Source: RGIG8775 sp045121195 | Lineage (GTDB): Bacteria; Bacillota; Clostridia; Oscillospirales; CAG-272 | NCBI GenBank assembly: GCA_045121195.1 | Contig: JBGVFO010000003.1 | Span: 1 to 12,461 of the forward strand | DNA: 12,461 bases | Reading direction: 5' to 3' | Part shown: one piece after another, positions 5,643 through 11,834 of the stretch | How positions within the stretch are numbered: the first letter of the stretch is position 1 | Layout: each line of letters opens with the position of its first letter | The notes under the pieces: generated by a model | The model's database searches: none | Seen by the model: only the letters and a program-made list of their open reading frames with translations | What the model was told of the DNA's origin: nothing | Made by a program: the position numbers and the translations under genes

Positions 5643-6380
5643 ATGGAAAAATCCTTGTTTTTTGCCGAATATCGCCGTGTTTTTGAGAAAAACGGCATCG
5701 AGCAGTATGCCGCCGACGAGATCGTGGACAAGATGTACGCCATGGTCGAGCATATGCTTGCGGTCAATTTCCACACCAATCTGACGGCGATCACCAACTG
5801 GAATGAGATCCTCGTCAAGCATCTTGCGGACTGCTGTCTGATCCTGCCCTACCTGCCCGAGGGCGCAAGGCTCCTTGACGTTGGATGCGGCGGCGGCTTC
5901 CCGTCCTTGCCTATTGCCATTGCCCGACCCGATATCACGGTGACGGGGCTTGACAGTACGGGCAAAAAGGTGGATTATATGAACAAAAGCGCCTCGGTCC
6001 TGGGGCTTTCCAATCTGTCGGCTATCTGCGGACGCGCCGAGGATCTGGCGAACACCGAGCTTCGCGAGAACTTTGACGTAGTGACGGCGCGCGCCGTTGC
6101 CGCGCTTCCCGTGCTTTGTGAGCTGTGCGCCCCCTTCGTTCGGGTAGACGGACTGTTTTGCGCCATGAAGGGCGCCAACGCCGACGAGGAAAACGCGGCG
6201 TCCCTCTGCGGACGAACCAAGCTTGGACTTTCAGCTACCTCCGAGGATATGAAGCGCCTCTCGCTGGTCTTTGCGGACGGTCATACCGAGGAACGGTGTT
6301 TGATCCTGATGAAAAAGAATGCCAAAACCCCAAAGATCTATCCAAGACCCTATTCTCAAATCAAAAAGCGCCCACTTTGA
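5643..6380 (+). CDS. rsmG: RsmG, 16S rRNA (guanine-527) N7-methyltransferase, 245 aa
   Basis: RsmG (GidB) uses S-adenosylmethionine to methylate G527 of 16S rRNA; its loss gives low-level streptomycin resistance in several bacteria. The sequence shows the family's NFHTNLTAIT (42-51), the SAM-binding loop LLDVGCGGGFPSLPIAIA (77-94), GLDSTGKKVDYM (102-113) and ARAVAALPVL (149-158). Length fits the usual 210-250. The start at 5643 is chosen because GAGGAG lies six bases before it; an ATG at 5619 has only parS and a short spacer upstream. The C-terminal tail from about residue 225 is basic (KKNAKTPKIYPRPYSQIKKRP), as often in the family. It precedes noc as in Bacillus, but with its own terminator between them. 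Confidence 0.95.
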   Translation: MEKSLFFAEYRRVFEKNGIEQYAADEIVDKMYAMVEHMLAVNFHTNLTAITNWNEILVKHLADCCLILPYLPEGARLLDVGCGGGFPSLPIAIARPDITVTGLDSTGKKVDYMNKSASVLGLSNLSAICGRAEDLANTELRENFDVVTARAVAALPVLCELCAPFVRVDGLFCAMKGANADEENAASLCGRTKLGLSATSEDMKRLSLVFADGHTEERCLILMKKNAKTPKIYPRPYSQIKKRPL

Positions 6381-6389
6381 GGCGCGGAC

Positions 6390-6417
6390 AAAAGGCTCTG
6401 TTACGGCAGAGCCTTTT
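6390..6417 (+). terminator. Rho-independent terminator after rsmG
   Basis: A perfect 11-bp stem, AAAAGGCTCTG with CAGAGCCTTTT, encloses a six-base loop, with the T-rich end CTTTTC following. A smaller hairpin, GCGCC with GGCGC, overlaps the rsmG stop just before it. The terminator separates rsmG from noc, which therefore has its own promoter. Confidence 0.9.
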
Positions 6418-6474
6418 CTTTTCGGAAATATTTTCCGACTCGTTTGCTTGCGACAAAATCCCCCTCGCTTCCTG

Positions 6475-6483
6475 TGCTACAAT
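6475..6483 (+). promoter_or_regulatory. Extended -10 promoter for noc
   Basis: TGC-TACAAT forms an extended -10 box 84 bases before the noc start. No clear -35 lies 17 bases upstream; a TTGCGA at 6448-6453 is too far (24 bases). The 5' leader (about 6490-6567) shows no recognised regulatory RNA. Confidence 0.5.
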
Positions 6484-6567
6484 GGGCTTGTGAGGGCGCC
6501 GTTCTGCATTTTCAATGATTCCCCCGCAGAAATCGACAAGGAGCGCCAAAGATAAGGAGGATTTCAC

Positions 6568-7746
6568 ATGAAACAAAAGAGAAAACGGGCGAAAAACCCT
6601 CGAATTCGGAGTGACGGATATGCCAAGGATGTGGTTTATTCGCTGGATATCGACTGTATTCGCGCCAATGCGTCACAGCCACGGAAGGATTTTGATATTG
6701 AATCCATCATCAAGCTGGCGGATTCCATACGAAGATATGGGATCCTACAGCCTCTGACCGTGCGCCGTGTGCCAAAGGAGGAAGCAAAGCATCGCGGTGA
6801 ACACCGCAAAAAGAACTTGGTAGCCGACGTGCTGGCAGTGGTGAGCGAGAGCGAAGCGGGAGGCGCGTCTGCGGAAGAAACCGCGGCGGATGTGTGGGAT
6901 GGCATCTATGTTTCACGTGAAACAGAACGCTCGCCCATCCAACTCCGCATTCCCGACGCCGTGCCTCTCATTGGCTCGAGCTTTGAGGAAATGCGCCGCG
7001 CGGCGGCGGAAAACGGCGACATTTGCGCTGAAAACGGGGATTCCGTCCCCAAAACCGCCTGTTCCGACGGTCTTTTACCCCAAAACGGGTCTGTTTTCGT
7101 TCCCACGGACACCTGCCAATATGAACTGATCGCGGGAGAACGTCGACTTCGCGCCGCGAGGATGCTGGGACTTCGGGAGGTGCCGTGCATTATCGTTGAC
7201 GCCAACGACGGACTTTCTGCCGAGCTGGCGTTGGTGGAGAATATGCTGCGAGAGAATCTCAATATGTTCGAGCAAGCCGAGGCGTTTGCCCATTTATCTG
7301 CCCGCTATTCCTTGACGCAGGAAGAGATCGCTTCGCGAATGTCCCTCAGCCAATCGGCGGTGGCAAATAAAATTCGCTTGCTAAAGCTGGGCGCGGACGA
7401 ACGGGAGTTGATTATGGAATCGGGGCTGACCGAACGCCACGCCCGCGCCTTTTTGCGTGTATCCGACCCGTCCTTGCGCGAAGCCTGCATCCGAACGGTG
7501 ATCGAAAGACGTCTGAACGTCTGCGATACCGACAAATACATAACCGCGGTCCTGGAAAAGATGGCGCAGCCTGCGCCCGAAGAGCCGCCGGCCGAGGTGC
7601 TTCGACCCTCCCCGGACAAGCTCTGCGCCAATATCTACAAATTTATTAACCGAATGCAGACAGCGTCGGGGAACTATCTGATCGTCAACCGGCGAAGCGA
7701 CGAAAAGAGCGTGGTCATCACCCTCACCGTTCGCAAAGGATCGTGA
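6568..7746 (+). CDS. noc: Noc, nucleoid-occlusion protein of the ParB family, with a large internal insertion, 392 aa
   Basis: Noc is a CTP-dependent ParB paralogue that binds sites across the chromosome and blocks division over the nucleoid. The ParB core is present: SQPRKDFD and LADSIRRYGILQPLTVR (50-66), YELIAGERRLRAARMLG (185-201, CTP motif GERRLRA), LVENMLRENLN (222-232), a helix-turn-helix (about 248-274) and TERHARAFL (288-296). Gln262, Lys268, Lys273 and Arg290 match the Noc-type specificity residues. LQPLTVR and YELIAGERR are separated by 118 residues, against 8 in the ParB encoded here. The extra segment (about 68-184) is acidic to mixed and looks disordered, and contains a parS in frame (residues 114-118). 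The N-terminus (MKQKRKRAKNPRIR) is strongly basic, without the amphipathic membrane helix of Bacillus Noc. AAGGAGG lies seven bases upstream of the ATG. The position after rsmG and before parA is that of noc. Confidence 0.85.
   Translation: MKQKRKRAKNPRIRSDGYAKDVVYSLDIDCIRANASQPRKDFDIESIIKLADSIRRYGILQPLTVRRVPKEEAKHRGEHRKKNLVADVLAVVSESEAGGASAEETAADVWDGIYVSRETERSPIQLRIPDAVPLIGSSFEEMRRAAAENGDICAENGDSVPKTACSDGLLPQNGSVFVPTDTCQYELIAGERRLRAARMLGLREVPCIIVDANDGLSAELALVENMLRENLNMFEQAEAFAHLSARYSLTQEEIASRMSLSQSAVANKIRLLKLGADERELIMESGLTERHARAFLRVSDPSLREACIRTVIERRLNVCDTDKYITAVLEKMAQPAPEEPPAEVLRPSPDKLCANIYKFINRMQTASGNYLIVNRRSDEKSVVITLTVRKGS
6909..6924. promoter_or_regulatory. parS site 2 (inside noc)
   Basis: An exact TGTTTCACGTGAAACA within the noc coding region, in the insertion segment, encoding Val-Ser-Arg-Glu-Thr in frame. 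It is the only exact site that is not intergenic. Confidence 0.95.
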
Positions 7747-7762
7747 TGTTTCACGTGAAACA
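7747..7762. promoter_or_regulatory. parS site 3 (noc/parA gap, first of three)
   Basis: An exact TGTTTCACGTGAAACA beginning on the base after the noc stop codon (7744-7746). It is the first of three sites spaced 35 bases apart. Confidence 0.95.
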
Positions 7763-7781
7763 GAGAATTCGCGCGTTTTTG

Positions 7782-7797
7782 TGTTTCACGTGAAACA
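7782..7797. promoter_or_regulatory. parS site 4 (noc/parA gap, second of three)
   Basis: An exact TGTTTCACGTGAAACA, with the palindrome extended by G and C at its ends. It starts exactly 35 bases after site 3, separated by 19 bases of unrelated sequence. Confidence 0.95.
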
Positions 7798-7816
7798 CAG
7801 AGCGACGCAACCGTTA

Positions 7817-7832
7817 TGTTTCACGTGAAACG
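7817..7832. promoter_or_regulatory. parS site 5 (noc/parA gap, third of three)
   Basis: TGTTTCACGTGAAACG, one terminal mismatch from consensus with the 14-bp core intact. It starts exactly 35 bases after site 4 and ends 54 bases before the parA -35 box. Confidence 0.93.
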
Positions 7833-7885
7833 TGGAAAAATTCGACAAAAACATCAAAAAAGCCATAAATTTTATCAAAAACCTG

Positions 7886-7914
7886 TTGCAAAACTGTTGC
7901 CCGTGTGCTATAAT
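7886..7914 (+). promoter_or_regulatory. Sigma-A promoter for the parA-parB operon
   Basis: TTGCAA (7886-7891), a 17-base spacer and a perfect TATAAT (7909-7914) with the extended TGC in front. It lies just downstream of three parS sites, so ParB spreading from them could repress its own operon. The start of transcription should be near 7921, 40 bases before the parA start codon. Confidence 0.85.
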
Positions 7915-7961
7915 ATATCTGTATAAAAATTAAACTTACCACGCAAAAAAGGAGAAATACG

Positions 7962-8732
7962 ATGGCAAAAATCATTTCCTTTGCTAACCAGAAGGGTGGC
8001 GTCGGCAAGACGACATCTGCCGTGAACATTGCGGCGTCCCTTGGTATTCTCGGGCACAGAGTTCTGATCATCGACCTTGACCCCCAGGGAAATGCTACCA
8101 GTGGACTTGGTGTAGCGAAAAAACAACTCAAATACACCACGAAGGATGTGTTGACGGGCGAGGCTGCTGCAAAAGATGCGATTCTGGAGACGGAATTCAC
8201 CAATCTTTGGCTGCTCCCCACCAATATGTCCCTGGCAAGCGCAGAGTACGAGCTGTACGATCTGTGCGAGAGCGACGAGCTTCCCTACCGTATGAAGACG
8301 GTTCTGGAGCCTATCCAGAACGATTTCGACTATGTGATCGTGGATTGCCCGCCTTCTCTTGGTATGCTGACCATTAACTCGTTCACCGCCAGCGACGGTA
8401 TCGTTGTGCCTATGCAGTGCGAGTTTTACGCGCTTGAGGGTCTTTCTCAGCTCATGGTTGCTATCAAGGGCATCAAGCAGAGATACAATCCCGACGTAAA
8501 TATCACGGGTATTCTGATCACAATGTATAACGGACGCCTGTTCCTTTCGATGCAGGTTATCTCGGAGCTCCGTAAGCACTACGAGGACAAGCTCTTTGAA
8601 ACCAACATTTCGAGAAACGTAAAGCTGGCAGAGGCGCCCAGCTTCGGCAAGCCTGCCTACTATTATAATAAGACGGCGAAGGGTGCGCAGGAGTATCTTG
8701 CTGTGGCAAAAGAGCTCAGAGACCGCATTTAA
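7962..8732 (+). CDS. parA: ParA/Soj chromosome-partitioning ATPase, 256 aa
   Basis: ParA (Soj) is a deviant Walker ATPase that dimerises on ATP, binds DNA non-specifically and is stimulated by ParB; in Bacillus it also controls DnaA. The sequence has the deviant Walker A box KGGVGKTT (11-18), the switch I DLDPQGN (38-44), Walker B YVIVDCPPSLG (124-134) and the ISRNVKLAEAPSFGKP segment (216-231), with Arg218 in the DNA-binding position. Length is normal. AAAGGAG eight to nine bases upstream supports the start. It forms an operon with parB, 61 bases downstream, with a parS between them. Confidence 0.97.
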   Translation: MAKIISFANQKGGVGKTTSAVNIAASLGILGHRVLIIDLDPQGNATSGLGVAKKQLKYTTKDVLTGEAAAKDAILETEFTNLWLLPTNMSLASAEYELYDLCESDELPYRMKTVLEPIQNDFDYVIVDCPPSLGMLTINSFTASDGIVVPMQCEFYALEGLSQLMVAIKGIKQRYNPDVNITGILITMYNGRLFLSMQVISELRKHYEDKLFETNISRNVKLAEAPSFGKPAYYYNKTAKGAQEYLAVAKELRDRI

Positions 8733-8748
8733 CCCCAAAAAGCACGCG

Positions 8749-8764
8749 TGTTTCACGTGAAACA
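8749..8764. promoter_or_regulatory. parS site 6 (parA/parB gap)
   Basis: An exact TGTTTCACGTGAAACA, extended by G and C at its ends, lying between the parA stop and the parB ribosome site. The gap has no promoter or terminator. Confidence 0.95.
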
Positions 8765-8793
8765 CACATTTTTGAACAGGAAGGATAAAAAAC

Positions 8794-9708
8794 ATGGCAG
8801 AAAAGAAGTCAAGAGGCGGTCTTGGCCGCGATTTATACGATATTTTCGGCGACAACGATAGCTCCTCCTCCAAGGAAGCAGGCGCCGAAAAGATAAAGAT
8901 CACCAACATTTCTCCCCGCAAGGATCAGCCCAGAAAGACCTTTGAGAAGGAAGCACTGGAGCTTTTGGCGGATTCCATCTCGAAATACGGCGTTCTTCAG
9001 CCCATTTTGGTGCGCGAGGACGGCTTTAGTGCCAATAGCTACGAGATCATCGCGGGTGAGCGCCGCTGGAGAGCGGCAAAGCTGGCGGGTCTTTCCGAGA
9101 TTCCCGCAATCGTAATTGACGGCGACGAGCTGAAGGCGGCACAGATCTCCATCATCGAGAACGTGCAGCGTGAGGATCTGAATCCCGTTGAAGAGGCGAT
9201 GGCGTACAACGCGCTTATCGAAAAGTTTGGTCTCAAGCAGGACGAGGTGGCACAGCAGGTGGGCAAGAACCGCTCTACCGTCGCCAATATGCTCCGTCTT
9301 CTCGATCTTCCCGACGAGGCGTTGAATATGCTCCGCGACGGCGAGATCTCCACGGGTCACGCGCGTACGCTCCTTGCTCTTGAGAACGAGGACGCTATCG
9401 TGCCTCTGGCAAAGAAGATCGTTGAGAACAATATGTCTGTTCGCGAGGTAGAAAATGCTGTAAAGAAGCTGAACGCTATCTCCGAAGACGAGGGCGAGGC
9501 GGAGATCGCCGCTCCTTCTCCTTATAAGATGATGGCTCGCTCCCATATGAGAGAGCTGGAGCGCCGTTCTATGGAGGCGCTTGGCAGAAAGGTTCGCATC
9601 CTGCAGACCTCCCGCAAGCGCGTTGTCGAGCTTTCCTTCGACAGCAACGACGACCTCGAGGTGCTTCTTACCGCCATCTGCGGCCAGGAGATCTTCTCCG
9701 AAGACTGA
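8794..9708 (+). CDS. parB: ParB/Spo0J chromosome-partitioning protein, 304 aa
   Basis: ParB binds parS, closes into a CTP-dependent sliding clamp, spreads along DNA and loads condensin near the origin. Seen here are an N-terminal ParA-stimulating basic segment (MAEKKSRGGLGRDLYDIF), DQPRKTFEKEAL (44-55), the CTP motifs YGVLQPILVR (65-74), YEIIAGERRWRAAKLAGL (83-100) and IENVQREDLNP (121-131), a helix-turn-helix (about 147-170), and the C-terminal dimerisation domain (about 240-304). Arg160, Met166, Asp171 and Gly188 fit the parS-binding pattern (Arg and Gly at the first and last position) rather than the Noc pattern. AGGAAGG upstream supports the start. Seven parS sites surround it, so it is encoded next to its own loading sites. 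Confidence 0.97.
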   Translation: MAEKKSRGGLGRDLYDIFGDNDSSSSKEAGAEKIKITNISPRKDQPRKTFEKEALELLADSISKYGVLQPILVREDGFSANSYEIIAGERRWRAAKLAGLSEIPAIVIDGDELKAAQISIIENVQREDLNPVEEAMAYNALIEKFGLKQDEVAQQVGKNRSTVANMLRLLDLPDEALNMLRDGEISTGHARTLLALENEDAIVPLAKKIVENNMSVREVENAVKKLNAISEDEGEAEIAAPSPYKMMARSHMRELERRSMEALGRKVRILQTSRKRVVELSFDSNDDLEVLLTAICGQEIFSED

Positions 9709-9759
9709 TAAAACCCCGTTTTTGGGGGCAAAAACGCAAGAAAAGGCGCAAAAAACGAG

Positions 9760-9775
9760 CGTTTCACGTGAAACG
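9760..9775. promoter_or_regulatory. parS site 7 (parB/serS gap)
   Basis: CGTTTCACGTGAAACG, keeping the 14-bp core with symmetrical changes at both ends, so still a perfect palindrome. It lies 30 bases before the serS start. Confidence 0.9.
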
Positions 9776-9805
9776 TGCGCCAAGTAGAGAAAAAGAAGGG
9801 TTCTT

Positions 9806-11086
9806 ATGTTAGACATTAAATATATCAAGGAAAAACCCCAGGAGGTCATTGACCGCCTGGCAAAGAAGGGCAAGGACGCCGCAGAGGATATTCAGGCGAT
9901 TCTGGATCTTGACGCCAAAAGACGCGAGCTGATCGCGGGCGTTGAGGCGGCAAAGGCGGAGCAGAACCGCACCACCAAGATGATCCCCGCCCTCAAGAAG
10001 GAAGGCAAGGACACCACCGAGATCTTCGCCAGAATGAAGGAGCTTTCCGCGTCGGTCAAGGCGGACGAGGAGACCCTCAAGGAGGTAGAAACCCAGCTTA
10101 CGTCCTTTATGCTGGGTCTTCCCAACCTGCCCGATGACGATCTTCTGCCCGGCGGCAAGGAGAATAACGAGCCTCTGCGCTACTACGGAGAGCCTCGCGT
10201 CTTTGATTTTGAACCGAAAAACCACGTAGATCTGTGCAACGGACTGGGTCTTATCGACTACGAGCGCGGAACCAAGCTTTCCGGCTCCGGCTTCTGGATC
10301 TATCGCGGCATGGGCGCCCGTCTGGAGTGGGCGCTGCTCAATTACTTTATCGATACCCACATCGGCGACGGCTACGAGCTGATCCTGCCCCCTCATATGC
10401 TGGAATATGAGTGCGGACTGACCGCGGGACAGTTCCCCAAGTTTGCCGACGAGGTCTACAAGATCGAAAATCCCACCGATAACCGCATGCGTTATATGCT
10501 TCCCACCGCCGAGGCGGCGCTGGCGTCCCTGTACCGCAACGAGATCCTCACCGAGGCAGATCTGCCCAAGAAGCTGGTGAGCTACACCCCCTGCTTCCGT
10601 CGCGAGGCAGGCTCCTACCGCTCCGACGAGCGCGGAATGGTGCGCGGACATCAGTTCAATAAGGTGGAAATGTTCCAATACACCCTCCCCGAGAAGTCGG
10701 ATGAGGCGTTTGAGGAGCTTGTTACCAAGGCAGAGAACATCGTCAAGGGGCTTGGCTTCCACTTCCGCACCGTAAAGCTTGCGGCGGAGGACTGCTCGGC
10801 ATCTATGGCGAGAACCTACGATATCGAGATCCACATTCCCTCCATGGACGGCTATAAGGAGGTCAGCTCGGTTTCCAATGCCCGTGACTATCAGGCACGC
10901 CGCGGCATGATGCGCGTGAAGCGCGCCGACGGACGTATTGAGTATCTGCACACCCTGAACGGAAGCGGACTGGCTACCAGCCGCGTATTCCCCGCCATCG
11001 TGGAGCAGAATCAGAACTCCGACGGAAGCGTCACCGTCCCCGAGGTGCTTCGCAAGTACGTGGGCTGCGACGTCATTAAGAAATAA
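9806..11086 (+). CDS. serS: SerS, seryl-tRNA synthetase, 426 aa
   Basis: SerS charges tRNA-Ser with serine. The N-terminus (about 28-100) forms the long antiparallel coiled coil that reads the tRNA's extra arm. The class II catalytic domain has the serine-binding TAE (234-236), motif 2 RREAGSYRSDERG (265-277), SNARDYQARR (357-366) and motif 3 TLNGSGLATSR (383-393). Length is normal for the family, and no truncation or frameshift is seen. AGAAGGG upstream supports the start. The 97-base gap from parB holds a parS but no T-box leader, terminator or clear promoter, so it is probably read through from the par operon. In Bacillus serS is also near the origin, but not next to parB. Confidence 0.97.
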   Translation: MLDIKYIKEKPQEVIDRLAKKGKDAAEDIQAILDLDAKRRELIAGVEAAKAEQNRTTKMIPALKKEGKDTTEIFARMKELSASVKADEETLKEVETQLTSFMLGLPNLPDDDLLPGGKENNEPLRYYGEPRVFDFEPKNHVDLCNGLGLIDYERGTKLSGSGFWIYRGMGARLEWALLNYFIDTHIGDGYELILPPHMLEYECGLTAGQFPKFADEVYKIENPTDNRMRYMLPTAEAALASLYRNEILTEADLPKKLVSYTPCFRREAGSYRSDERGMVRGHQFNKVEMFQYTLPEKSDEAFEELVTKAENIVKGLGFHFRTVKLAAEDCSASMARTYDIEIHIPSMDGYKEVSSVSNARDYQARRGMMRVKRADGRIEYLHTLNGSGLATSRVFPAIVEQNQNSDGSVTVPEVLRKYVGCDVIKK

Positions 11087-11094
11087 GATAGCAA

Positions 11095-11129
11095 CGTGGG
11101 CAGTATGGCAGATTTCCGTACTGCCCATG
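11095..11129 (+). other. Stem-loop between serS and the next gene
   Basis: TGGGCAGTA (11097-11105) and TACTGCCCA (11119-11127) form a perfect 9-bp stem around 13 bases, extendable by two pairs. No T run follows, so it is only a weak terminator candidate; it may instead protect or attenuate the message. It ends seven bases before the ribosome site of the next gene. Confidence 0.5.
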
Positions 11130-11150
11130 CTTGTAGAAAGGAGAATTCCA

Positions 11151-11762
11151 TTGAATCCTGTGATAACGACGGCGGCGGTAAGCTTCAAGGAGCTGTTCGA
11201 GGAGCTCGCCGCGTGGTTTTACGATTTTTTCAACCCCAAGCTGGAGGGCTACGTCAATTTTGATTTTGGCGGCGGCAATATGGTGAATATCCGCGTGATC
11301 GTGTTCGGCATTTTTATCGGCGTGTTTCTGGCGTCGGTGTATATGGTGTACGTGAAGAACGTGGTTGGCGCTTTTGTCCGCAAGCTGCTGGCGGAGGAGT
11401 GCCTTTCCGAGGAGCGCGCCCAGACCCTTGAGGCGCTTGGCTTTGACCGCAACCCCTTTGTCAAGCTGGCGCTGCGCGGCAGTCTTCTGGCGAGCACCGT
11501 TGTGCAGTTGCCCGCAACGACGGGAACGGGGGAGAGCGGGGAAGCGCAGACGGTACCGACCCGCTATTATATCAAGGAAGAAAAGAAATACGTAGCGGAA
11601 ATGCGGTTTAACGCCCGCGGAAGCGGCGCGGTGACCCTTTTGTTCGTGCTTTTGATCTCGGTGATCTGCATTTTCGTCATTTTCGGCTTCCTGCCGCAGA
11701 TCCTGCGCTTTGTAGATAACACCATCAGCATCTTCTCGGTGAAGGGAAATACGGTGAAATGA
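11151..11762 (+). CDS. Unrecognised two-helix membrane protein, 203 aa
   Basis: Not recognised. It has an N-terminal stretch that may be a partly amphipathic helix (FKELFEELAAWFYDFF, 12-27), a first hydrophobic segment at about 47-69 (IRVIVFGIFIGVFLASVYMV), a soluble loop of about 90 residues (70-160) with SEERAQTLEALGF, and a second segment at about 160-182 (AVTLLFVLLISVICIFVIFG). The tail ends in TVK. Likely both ends lie on one side with the loop on the other, or an inverted order; positive residues near the first helix (VKNVVGAFVRK) put the loop inside. The TTG start at 11151 is chosen for GAAAGGAG seven bases upstream; an ATG at 11127 has no such site and lies in the preceding hairpin. 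It follows serS on the same strand. Confidence 0.75.
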   Translation: MNPVITTAAVSFKELFEELAAWFYDFFNPKLEGYVNFDFGGGNMVNIRVIVFGIFIGVFLASVYMVYVKNVVGAFVRKLLAEECLSEERAQTLEALGFDRNPFVKLALRGSLLASTVVQLPATTGTGESGEAQTVPTRYYIKEEKKYVAEMRFNARGSGAVTLLFVLLISVICIFVIFGFLPQILRFVDNTISIFSVKGNTVK

Positions 11763-11766
11763 CGGA

Positions 11767-11786
11767 TAGAACATATGTTCTATAAT
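11767..11786 (+). promoter_or_regulatory. Palindrome overlapping a -10 box before the response regulator
   Basis: TAGAACATATGTTCTA (11767-11782) is a perfect 16-bp palindrome, and it overlaps TATAAT (11781-11786), a consensus -10 box. No good -35 box is seen 16-18 bases upstream. This layout suits a regulated promoter with a dimeric factor bound over the -10 region. The factor is unknown; LytTR proteins usually bind direct repeats, so it may not be the neighbour's own product. Confidence 0.5.
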
Positions 11787-11834
11787 AATCGGTGACATCT
11801 GCTCTGTTGTCAAGCCCAAAAAGGAGGACACCGT

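Noticed and set aside
7747..7832. CRISPR-like array of three equal repeats with equal spacers
   Set aside because: The repeats are the perfect parS palindrome, the spacers are only 19 bases, and there are no cas genes.
5595..9775. Replication origin
   Set aside because: parS clustering marks the origin region, but no group of DnaA boxes (TTATNCACA) or AT-rich unwinding element is visible, and neither dnaA nor dnaN is in the window.
9709..9805. Terminator or T-box before serS
   Set aside because: The CCCC-GTTTTT-GGGG stem is only four pairs with no T run after it, and the gap is too short for a T-box leader.
9809..11188. A 459-codon open frame antisense to serS
   Set aside because: It lies opposite a firmly identified synthetase gene, has no recognisable domains and no ribosome site, and is explained by codon bias on the sense strand. 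The same applies to the long minus-strand frames opposite thiI, parA and parB.
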